From: Pseudisothecium myosuroides
Lineage: Eukaryota > Streptophyta > Bryopsida > Hypnales > Lembophyllaceae
Length of the DNA stretch: 64,000 nt
Assembly: GCA_951799445.1 (NCBI GenBank)
Contig: OX637288.1
Span: 10,852,501-10,916,500, forward strand
Direction: 5' to 3'
The position numbers and the translations under genes were made by a program. Under the pieces are notes generated by a model. The model did not search any database. It was not told the origin of the DNA and saw nothing but the letters and a program-made list of their open reading frames with translations. How positions within the stretch are numbered: position 1 is the first letter of the stretch; each line of letters opens with the position of its first letter. Of the stretch, positions 23,241-33,200 are shown in pieces.

Positions 23241-24589
23241 GCTTTTTAATTGACTTAGTATTGAAATTGTGAAAAATAAAAAATGCAATGTTAGTACAAT
23301 AACTACGCACGAACATGATTTTGTGTGATTATTGCACTAACTTTATATGTCTTAGAAAAGCACTAATGTTGCACGAAGTTAGTCGCCCATCACTAAACCA
23401 CTGAACTCATACATATTTTGTCATGCATAGTTATCGTGCAATTTTAGCACTTCAAACTCAAATATGAATGACATGCCTCAACTGCATGGTATTAATGAAT
23501 GTCATTATCGTGTTGTAATAATGTTTCCAAATGAATGAATGTAACACAAAAGCAATGCTTGACGATAATCGTACGATTACTATTGACAATTCGTGACAGA
23601 GGAACTTTGTGATGTAGTTTAAAAGTTAAATTGAGGAAATGTTCAAGGATAGTGTTTATCAGTGCATGTACATTACAGTATCTAAGTAAGTTATACTACT
23701 ATGTGTGGATACAAAATAGATCTATACTTTGAGTTAAAACTAAACATTGCATCTTGTTGTGGAAAAAATATGATATTTTGAAGATGTGAATGCTTATAGA
23801 AAACTTTGATGTAAAGGTCGCTTTCACAAAAGTATAGAATGATTTAGAGTCCTATTAGGCTTTGATCTAAAAGAAGTGGTATATTTGAACAAGCTTAGAA
23901 TTGATCAAATTGGTGCCCGATCTAGGGATGTTCCAGAAATAGGTTGTTTGTTTTGTTTTGTTTGTAATGGTGAGATCTTCTGATCGCGAGTACCTAGTTG
24001 CGTGCTTGTTACCATTAAAAAGCCTTCTATGTGGAGGGGTATACGAGCTTTGTTTCGTAATGTTCAGACCTACAATGTGAAAGTTTATAAATTTAAAGAT
24101 TAGAAAATTATTTTTACTTTTATTTTATTATAATGTGGCAATGATAGAGGGCACACTAGTTATAATTAATACACATGTCAGTTTGGGGCAAGTCGGCTCT
24201 CTTATTTCATTTTCTTTAGAAAGATCAGAGCAAAAGACAAATTGGCGAAACTATTTACATCCATGGACTTGGATGAACTGAAGTAAAACATGGGTGAAAG
24301 CTCAATAAACATGTATATCTTGAGCAATTTCATCCTAAGATTTTATAGTGGCCAAGAAATTTCATCTATTTAGAAAGGAAGATTATATTGCCAATTAGTC
24401 CTTCAAACAATTTTTTAATCTTACTTTTGAGCCTAAAAAATCTCAAAAAAGCTTTGGTCAAAGTGTATGTGGATACTAAAGTTTTCAACATTTCTTCTTT
24501 GTATAACACTCCGTATAATACTTAGATAATATATGATATTGCATTGAATTGATTGTTGCTAAATTCACCTTGCTTCATTTTTTCATGCC
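23241..24589. other. AT-rich intergenic, nothing recognised
   Basis: No gene, RNA or bounded repeat identified. Confidence 0.45.
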
Positions 24590-27285
24590 TAAACTTGTTT
24601 GGAAAATTTACATGTTTTGAACACCATATGAATAAACTTTCAAAGTGTCAAAAATAAATCTAGTACCCAAAATTGACCTTAGTTTCTAATTCATGAATAG
24701 AGGAGCTATTTACCTATTTGTTTTAGGCAAGAATTGGTATGGATCAATTCAAAAATATGTTATAGTATGTTGAACTTGTTGTTGTTGGTTTTACCTCCCT
24801 TGACCAAGTATTGGTTGTTTAACCCCTAAATATTTTTAATAATTTTAGGCCCAAAATTGCTTCAAAGTACTTAAATCCGAAGCAAGACTAAAATCTTCAT
24901 CTATATTTATTCATTAACAAATTTAACTGTAGGATCTTTTAGTTAACTTGGAAGAATACACCTTCCTAAAATTTCAAAATAAGAAACCTTACCAATTGCA
25001 AGATCAAGTTGCTTGAATTTCAAAAAGAAGTATTTTCAACTCTTCCCAAATGATTAGATTTCATCTTTCAAACTTTTTACATAAAAATATGTAGATCCTA
25101 CAACTTATTGCTCTCTATAGAATGTTGAAGAAATAAGTTGGAAATGCATATAAAAAATTTCAAACAAAAAATATTTCATATTCATGCTTGAAAAAATTAG
25201 TAAGAAAAAAGAAGTAAAATAAGATTTAAAGTAATAATTTAGTTATAGAATTGAAAGATGCCAATCCCTATGGTTGTAATGTTATACTCTGTAATAGAAA
25301 ATCTACATCCAATGTTTATATTTTTTTCAAAATATTGAAAATTGAGTGAAATATAAGACTTCAAAGTTTATTTTAGAGTAGAGATTCCATGTATAACTAC
25401 CTACAAACTAAAACTCGGACTCATAACTTTCATTTCATTAATAAAAATGGAATGATTCAAAGCTTTCTAAATAGATATAAATTTAGAAAACCAATTCCAA
25501 ATTTTTATTTCTTAAAAAAGTGATTTAAAAAAAAAATTGAGCTGCGCAGGCTACCCGCGAGCATTAAAAATTATATATCATACAATAACTTTTTAACCAT
25601 GTAGTCAAAAGTTATGAAGATTGTTGCGCCTTAAAGCTACTCTTTTTCCAAATGTTGTGTGAAAATTTAAAATAAAAAAAATAAAAATTTCATTTTGAAG
25701 TGAGCTGCCAAAATTTGCTATGTTGCCAAAAAAAAACGTTGTTTAGTCCTTTAGGGGTTAATTCCAAATTCTACTTAATATTGAATACAAGCTTGTATAG
25801 GTCCTCATAACACTATCAAAGAGCCAAGAATGTAGACTCATAGAAGGGTCAAATTGCCCTTTGTATGAGTCAAAAAAGCTAGGCCATTTCAACCTTTGAG
25901 AGAGCATTCTTATATATAATTGGAGTCTCTCTTCAACTTAAAAGAGACTCTTTTACAACTTGTCAATAATATTATGTAATTCTTGCAATGAAATCACAAA
26001 GTGAGCCAAATTACAATAAATTCAATATTTTTTGTCCCACAATGTTACATGTCATTTTGTGATAAGGACCTCTCATAGAATGTGATATGGAAATTCAATT
26101 TCCACACTTCCTTATAGAAATCAACGCTCACATTCAATAATCATTTTCTCCACTTGGAATCTTCAAATTTGCTATCAATCACTCAATTCATCATCTAACA
26201 TCACTTTCAGTACACTAATAATGAAATTTGACTAGTGTTTTGGTACCTATATTCTTACTTACCCAATAATATAATTCATTTATAATTTTCATTTAGTTGA
26301 CAATTAGTGCATCTGAGTGCGTATTAATTTTGTTCAAGGTGAATTCTCTCAAGATAAAAAATTAATTTAGTTTCTTGGGTGGAAATTTATTTGACATGTA
26401 GTGTTGGTAACATTAACGGCATTGTTCACATTTAGTAGTTGAGTTTGTAGTTAGTGTTGTAAAGACTAATTTTCATATAATTACTAGATAAGTATTAATA
26501 GTGAAAATTCATCATCCTAATTGATTGCAATCAAATGAGTCAATGAATGAATACTTTTTAAACAAAACATTTCAATCAACAATTATTGATTTCACTAATG
26601 TTTGATTGTTGAATGAGGAAAGACTGTGATTTCATCTCCCTCTTTACAAGCACATTACAAGCTTGACACCACTAAAGTACTAAGGTAATTACGTCTAAAA
26701 TCAGCACTTTCTTGAAACTAACATCTATAGATTCATGTCTAAAATGAACTCCCATTATTTATGAGATTTTCGTGTTGGTATTAGAAACACCTATTTTCAA
26801 CACTTTGAAAATCCATAGGCTATTCATATGGTGTCCAAAAAATGTATTATAAGAGAATCCAAGGCCCCCTTATGACTGCTGACTACCAACAAGACCCCGC
26901 GAAAAAAATTCAATGTAACAGTGGATCCATGTTGAATTGCTTATCATGTCAATTTTGGGTATAAAGTAGGAATCTATGGAGCTCCCATTTAAAAGCTAGA
27001 TATTAGTTTGAGGGGGGTAGACTTCTTGAAATATTTTTTAGTAATGATCTTTGAAAAACAATTGGAATTGACATCTAACCCCAAGATGTTTCATATTTTT
27101 TGGAGCTTTGTGAAATTAAATATGAATTTTTGAAGTTGAAATGTAGTGGTCTCTAATAGTGTCCACTTCTTGAAATGTGCTCTATTTGTACGTTGTTGAC
27201 ACAATGTGAAAACAAAATGTACAAATAGTACACATTTTAAGAGGTGGACAATATTAGATCCTCAAGGCTTTGTAGATATCCTACC
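24590..27285 (+). repeat. Long dispersed repeat, copy 1
   Basis: Homologous along most of its length to 36920-38695, in the same order and orientation. Shared phrases include CACCTATTTGTTTTAGGCAA and TTGAATACAAGCTTG. Copy 1 is longer because a TTAA-flanked element (24823-25757) is inserted in it. Parts also recur at 50560-50700, 51293-51590 and 62545-62650. No coding frame survives. It is probably an old non-autonomous transposon, but its ends are not defined. Confidence 0.65.
24823..25757. mobile_element. TTAA-flanked piggyBac-like MITE, 935 bp, with empty site
   Basis: Bounded by TTAA at 24819-24822 and 25758-25761, with ends CCCCTAAA and TTTAGGGG. The paralogous repeat at about 37160-37175 reads AGTATTGGCTATTAAATTCC, that is, the same host sequence with a single TTAA and no insert. 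This is direct evidence for precise insertion with TTAA duplication. Confidence 0.85.
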
Positions 27286-27289
27286 TTAA

Positions 27290-28155
27290 CCCCTAAAGTT
27301 CATTGACTATGTTCTCACCAAAAATGCTCCAAAACTGCCATTTCTAGTACAAGTATCAAATTTTTGAAAAATATCATTTTTGGACACATGTAACCATAGG
27401 ATCTTGTAGTACTCTAGTTTGAGAATATGTGGAAAAAATTTCAGAAATTTTATATCGTGTAGATTGGAAGATATTGTCATTTGAAGTGGCAAAAGTCCTT
27501 TTTTTGGCCTTGCAAAAAACCGGGTAGCTGCACTTCACAAGGTCAAATTATTATGGAAAAAATTCCAAAATGGTTGTGCTTCTTTAAATTAATTCTTTAG
27601 GGCAAGTTGGCTACATGCTTGAAAATTTTCAGATTATTTGGAATTGTACAACATATAATAAAAAAATAGTAAGTAGAAGAAGTAGAGAATGGTTCAAAAC
27701 ACTAAATTGTTAAGAAGTTAATTATGGAATTGAAAAATGCCAATTCCAATGGTTGCAATGTTGTAATAAACAATCTACATCTTACAATTTTATTTTTTTT
27801 GAAAAGTATTGAAAATTGAGTGAAATAAACAACTTCAAAGTTTATTTTAGCGTAGACAATCTATAACCGTCCGCAAACTAAAAATCCTCATAACGTTTGA
27901 CTCATTGATCAAAATGGAATGATTCAAAGCTTTCCACATATATGTAAATCTAATAAACCAATTTCAAATTTTTATTTTTGAAAAAAGTGATTTTTTCTGA
28001 TTTGCCCGGACTGCTCGAGTTGAGAAACAAACAACATATTAGGCCATAATTTTTGACTCGTATTTCCAAATGTCATGAAACTTAGTGCATATGAAAGATA
28101 TTCCTCGTCCCCACCTTCTATAAAAATTTCAGTCCAAAATAAGTAAATCTCCAAT
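27290..28155. mobile_element. TTAA-flanked piggyBac-like MITE, 3' truncated
   Basis: Starts TTAA then CCCCTAAAG at 27286-27298, and follows the interior of the 54021-54956 element up to about 28145 (shared phrase TATGAAAGATATTCCT). The sequence then diverges and the right terminus is missing. Confidence 0.65.
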
Positions 28156-28159
28156 AAAA

Positions 28160-28914
28160 GCGCTACAAATTGGATTGTGAGTAATTTGAAGGCTAAAAAG
28201 ATATTAGTGAATACAAGATTGTAAAGAAATGTGTAGAAAAGGAAGAAATGCACAAAAAATTCAGATTTTGACAAATATGAGAGCACAATAGGGGTACAAA
28301 GTTTTGGGAGTAGAATATTCAAAAGTGCTCATAGGCTGCACTGAAAATCAGCAGTCATATGCACAAAGTTCCCTCCCAAGGTGTCCGAATGAAAAGAAAT
28401 GGAGTTGCAATTGTGTTGAAAACATTGGAAAATAAAATAAAATTAGTAACCAACAAGCAATAGAAAAACTTGTCAGTAATCAATGGGAATTGTCCATGTG
28501 TTTCAAAGAAAATAAAAGAATGATTACCTTGTCAGAGAAACAAATTAATATCATGTGATGTGAGCTTAGAAGCATGTCACCAATACCAAAATGGCTAATG
28601 GTTCTTTGATGAACCACCATATTCACTCACTGACAATTTTCAGTACATAACTACACCATTTAAGGGCTTAATGTAGGGTGCGCTTTAAGGCACTGCGCCA
28701 TAATGGGTGTACCCACCTTAATTACCTTATGGGAGGCAATCCATTCTTAATCACCCCCCATTTTGACAATGTAGGTTGCTATCTTTCCATATAAGAAGAG
28801 ATGAATAGTGATTAATTATGACACGGTTTTGTGCAAAGTTGTGGCGCATTATGATTGGCTACAAGACTCTCAATATTGCAACCAACCCTTGATGGATTTT
28901 GCAACTATATTAAT
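28160..28914. other. Intergenic, nothing recognised
   Basis: Contains a short segment (about 28725-28790) resembling 7110-7180 and 46765-46790 (around GGCAATCCATTCTTAATCACC), probably an old dispersed repeat. No gene is seen. Confidence 0.4.
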
Positions 28915-29205
28915 ATTGGTGGTCCCCTTCTACAAATTAACAATATCATATTGTAAGTTTCCCATTTGACTTTTCAAGCACATGCAGGGACAATTAATGA
29001 CGTCGCTGCTCATCACACTCTAGTCTAGTACTAAGAAAACAACTAAAAGAAATGAGGCTGCCCCAAAGCACTCATTGAGTGTAGCCACACAATCCAAATA
29101 TCCGCCATGCCATGAGCTTAGCACAGGGAAAATGACGTCGCTTCCCATCACTGTCGGTAATGACAAGACAACCAAAAGTAGTGAGGTTGACAAAAAAACT
29201 ACTCC
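28915..29205 (+). repeat. Dispersed repeat with transposon empty site
   Basis: Homologous to 40380-40550 joined to 41560-41640. Here the phrase GAGCTTAGCACAGGGAAAAT (about 29115-29134) runs uninterrupted. In the other copy a 1009-bp element (40551-41559) sits between two CTTAG copies, so this locus preserves the pre-insertion state. Confidence 0.7.
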
Positions 29206-29554
29206 GTACAATAGAAGTAATGAGTTTACCCAATATTACTGATTTTTCAAACCAACTTGGACATCGAAAATATAGTCTAAAATAGAAACTGAATGTTAAA
29301 TGTTAAAGTTTATAACATTTGTGGATATTGCATCCACGTCTGCAAATGCGAATGCAGACAACAGATGAAGTTAGCATTTTGCATTGCCCCAATAGAAATA
29401 ATACAAATAAATGAACGAAAAACTCCAGCTTCCATGCACCTGTATGTTGCACCCTGAACTCTTCAGCCTGTAGTGTACATGTGCCTTCATGGGAGTTTTC
29501 ATGAAAATGGGTACATGAAATCCGCCATTTTTCCATTCCATTCGTTTAGGACTA

Positions 29555-29755
29555 CAGTAGAACCTCTCTTAGTGCATACTATCTTAGTGCATATATGCAC
29601 TAAAAGAGATCGTGATATTTGTGAACAGTAGTTGGAGGCCCCAAAGTGAGAGGCCACGTTAGCCAAAGTTCTGACAGAACCTCTCCAATTGCATAAACCT
29701 CTCTTAATGCATAGTCCTGAGTTCCCGACTCTATGCACTAAGACAGGTTCTACTG
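29555..29755. mobile_element. Emigrant/pogo-like MITE upstream of the hydrolase gene
   Basis: A 201-bp element flanked by TA, with ends CAGTAGAACCTCTCTTAG and AGGTTCTACTG. The interior is rich in TTAGTGCATA and its complement. It is a close relative of 36656-36848. It ends 230 bp upstream of the TATA box of the gene at 30267 and is absent from the duplicate locus. Confidence 0.85.
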
Positions 29756-29762
29756 TACTGTA

Positions 29763-29845
29763 CTGTAGTATAGATTTCAGACCGCACTGTCTAAACTGGA
29801 AACCGACAAGTTTGTGGAATACCGCCATTTTAACGAAATATCGGT
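29763..29845. mobile_element. Terminal fragment of a CCGCCATTTTAA-ended MITE
   Basis: Carries one terminus, AATACCGCCATTTTAACGAA (29818-29837), and adjacent interior (TAGATTTCAGACCGCACTG) found in the complete elements at 44877-45175 and 53026-53214. The other end is missing, perhaps removed when the Emigrant-like MITE inserted. Confidence 0.5.
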
Positions 29846-29985
29846 TTTCCCTTCAGATTACTCCGACTTCGGTGTCCGCTAGCTACTGGCAGATTTTCTT
29901 TTCCGCCGACCCTACTCTTGAGCTACTTCCGAGCCTGTGCAAGAAGTACATCGGGAAGCTCAGGAGTGGTGAAGGACGGCACAGA

Positions 29986-29992
29986 TATATAA
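29986..29992 (+). promoter_or_regulatory. TATA box of the two-domain hydrolase gene
   Basis: TATATAA within CAGATATATAAACTTGCACAC, in a segment conserved between the two gene copies. It puts transcription start near 30020 and gives a leader of about 250 bases. In the duplicate (about 55786-55795) the flanks are kept but this motif is missing. Confidence 0.6.
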
Positions 29993-30029
29993 ACTTGCAC
30001 ACTTTCTCTGGGAGTCTCCCAGGAACTCA

Positions 30030-30240
30030 GTATACGAAACTTACTGTAATCGATAGTTCTCCTGGTGTCAAAGGTCTGAAACTCACTGTAATCCATAGAC
30101 ACCGTGCGTTCAAGGTCTGAGACTCCATATAAGTTAGTCGGTAAATCTCTTTGAGTCCAAAGTCTGAAATTAAACTTACTGGGGTATTCGATATATAGAT
30201 CTCCCGGTGTCCAAGTCTTAAGCTAGAAACTCACTACGCC
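30030..30240 (+). repeat. Leader tandem repeat, about 40-45 bp units
   Basis: Four degenerate units with the consensus phrases CTGAAACTTACTGTAATCGA and TCTCCCGGTGTCCAAG. The same array precedes the second gene copy (55850-56045), and an inverted cluster lies at 47257-47410. It sits between the TATA box and the ATG, so it is probably transcribed 5' leader. Confidence 0.75.
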
Positions 30241-30266
30241 AGTGAAGTACCTTGTTGGAACCCATC

Positions 30267-33200
30267 ATGAGAGCTGCAGTGTTGCTCTGGCTAGTCGCAG
30301 CACTTGCAGTTGCGACTGGTGTTGTGGACGCGAAGTATGCGTGCCAAGGGAGTGAGAACGGGTTAGCGGCGTTGCAGTCGGACGTGAACGTGACGGTGCG
30401 GCGGACGAAAGGCGTGGGCTACGAGTTTCTGCTCTCGCCTGCGATTCCTGTGTGGACAGCTGCTGGAGGTCCGAATGTTACTCGGGGAATTGTCTTTATT
30501 CCTGAGAATCAAGTTGCGCCTGAAGCGTATGCGCCTCTTGCTCACGGTACGAAGGTTCCCATATAGTCAAACCTTTTTTGGTTATGGTTGGAATTTGAAT
30601 GATCGACTGGTAGCTTTTGATTGTAACCATGATAGTTTACTCAATTGAATTTTGCACGGAGTTGGTGGGCATGGTGAAGGCTGAGTTTCAGAAACGAGAG
30701 CTGTTTTGAGTTTGAAAAATAATGAAACCATTTTGGGTGTGAAAAATGATGTCATTTTTGAACTGGAGCCCGTGTTGAACCTCATATCTATTTCCTTTTT
30801 ATTTTCTCATTTTGCGATTCAGTTGGCCACCTCCAAAGACCAGCTACATCGATCTTGAAAGTCCTAGTTTTCAAAGCTTAATTTAGTACTGAAAGTATTA
30901 GTTTTGATTTCATGGTTTTGAGTAATTGAATGTTGTAGTTTTGGCACTCTGTAATTCGCCATATCACCACACGTAGTTCCTGAGAGTGACCCGCCCCTTT
31001 TTTCTACCTTCACAGTTCATCTGGGACTCTGGGTACTTTCATGAATGAACGCAGCCTGTCAATTCGTCTTGCGCTTGTAATAAATAATGGCTGGTTTTAT
31101 ATGCAACACCAGCTCGGTCATAGCCGTGGAATTTCACAACACTGGAGGAATTAGTGTGAAGGATGAGATTTGAGGAACTAATTAAGCAGTTTTAAATCGC
31201 CCGCCTAGCTAAATCTTGGAATCGTACGAGCGCTTTTAGTGGTCCAACGGGAAAAAACTTGAACTCCGTAACCTCGATCTTAAATCCTCGCTTTTCAGCT
31301 CTAAGTTTCAGTTGACCACCTGAAATCCCATCTGAAAATCCTAGTTTTCGAAGCTCAGACACTCACTTGAAAGAACTAATTTTCAGAATTTCGAGCGAGC
31401 GAGCGAGCATATAAATTAATTAATGTCACATTTCTGATGCTCAACTTCAATTAATTGCAAGATTGGCGCGATTCAATTCCGGGATCGAAATCCTCATCTG
31501 AAGTTAAGATACTCTTTGCCCATAAGAAACTTGAAACCGCTTCCTTCTTCGCATCCCAAGTCGATCTCACCGTGCTTTAATTTTGCCTGCAGCTCTGGCC
31601 TCAATGGGCTGCTACTCCGCAATCATCGACACCCCAACCCCAGGCCGTGCCATCCAAGCCATGATGCAAAAACCAGACATCGAGCTCTGGACCTTAGTCG
31701 GACATGGCAGAACCGGGGGTGCTCTGGCCTCCCGCCTGGTCCTCACGTTGCAGCCCAAAGTGAAGGGGCTCATTCTCATGGCTTCAGCCTTACCGACAGA
31801 TGTGGACCTGGCGGACGTGAATGTGGTGGTGGTGGCGATGTATGGCGGACGGGATGCAGTGGTGACGCCGAGGGCTGTGGAGCGGAGCTTCGTGCGCTTC
31901 CCCGGGGATGCGGATGTGTTGGCGTTTGGGAAGCTTGGGCATTATGACTTTGCGTACAGCGAGTGCGTGGGCAATGCGATCCGACCGGGACCGAAAGGTA
32001 AGCTCACAGCATCCGCAGGCCTGAGGCGCCAAGTGAGGTTTTGGTGTGTGGATTTGAAGAGTGGGGTTTTACCACTTGTCTTCTGCCTCATGGTTGACGT
32101 GCCAAAGAGGGGAGCCAAATGGGATATGCAATTCAAAGAATTTCGTGGTTTTAAAATTTAACTTTAAAAAAATTTGACTTTCAATTCATTGAGAACTACC
32201 TCGCATTGCTTGAAAAGCACTCCAAACTTATTTTGAGTTTCTATGTTAGAATAGAAGCTCACTATATACACATGGGGTGGTAGGAGGTAGAACAATCCCA
32301 TTTGGGATATGTAAATTAGAATTAATAAAAGTTCAAGTGCTCATAGTTAAGTTAAATTAATTAAAGTAGGAATTGTGTTGAAGGTAGAATTTCAAACCTC
32401 ATTTAGGCATAGTAGAATAACTTTTTCAAAAAACTTTGAACTAAGAAAAGTTGATAAATCAAGATAAATTTCATCACCAAAAATCCGTTTGAGATTTTGA
32501 GCCTCTAATAAAAAAATTGTGGACAAATTCCAGAGAGGGGTTGGAAGGGAAAGTTTTTGACATTTTCAAACATTCTCTTTGGAATTTGGCCATAATTTTT
32601 TTATTGGAGACTCAAAATCTCAAACGGATTTTTGGAGATGAAATTTATCTTGATTTATCAACTTTTTTTAATTTTAAAGTTTTTTGGAAAAAAACTATTC
32701 TACTATGCCTAAATGAGGTTTGAAATTCTACCTACAACACAGTTCTTACTTTAATTTGACTTAATGATGAGTACTTGAACTTTTACTAATTCTAATTTAT
32801 ATATCCCACATGGGGTTGTTCTACCTCCTACCACCCATGTGTATATAGTGAGCTTCTTTTCTAACATAGAAACTCAAAATAAGTTTAAAGTGCTTTTGAA
32901 GCAATGCGAGGTAGTTTTCAATGAACTAAAAGTTAAATTTTAAAACCATCAAATTCTTTAAATTGCATATCCCATTTGGCTCCCCTACTTGACGTGTCAA
33001 CCATGTGGCAGAGGAGGAGCAACAAAGCCCCACTCTTCAAATCCACATGCCAAAACCTCACTTGGCGCTTGCCCCTCCTTGGAGTGTCAGCTGTGCGGAT
33101 GTTCTAACTGAGTTTTTTTTATTTTTGAGTTGGGGATTAGGCTACTAAATTTGGAATAATTTCATTAGTGTAAACACGTCGGACATAAGGTAGACAAGTC

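Noticed and set aside
31516..31947. Alternative-frame ORF over hydrolase exon 2 (also 57292-57900 and the minus frames at 30363-30545 and 31790-32032)
   Set aside because: Shadow frames of a GC-rich exon; the phase-consistent splice model explains the region.
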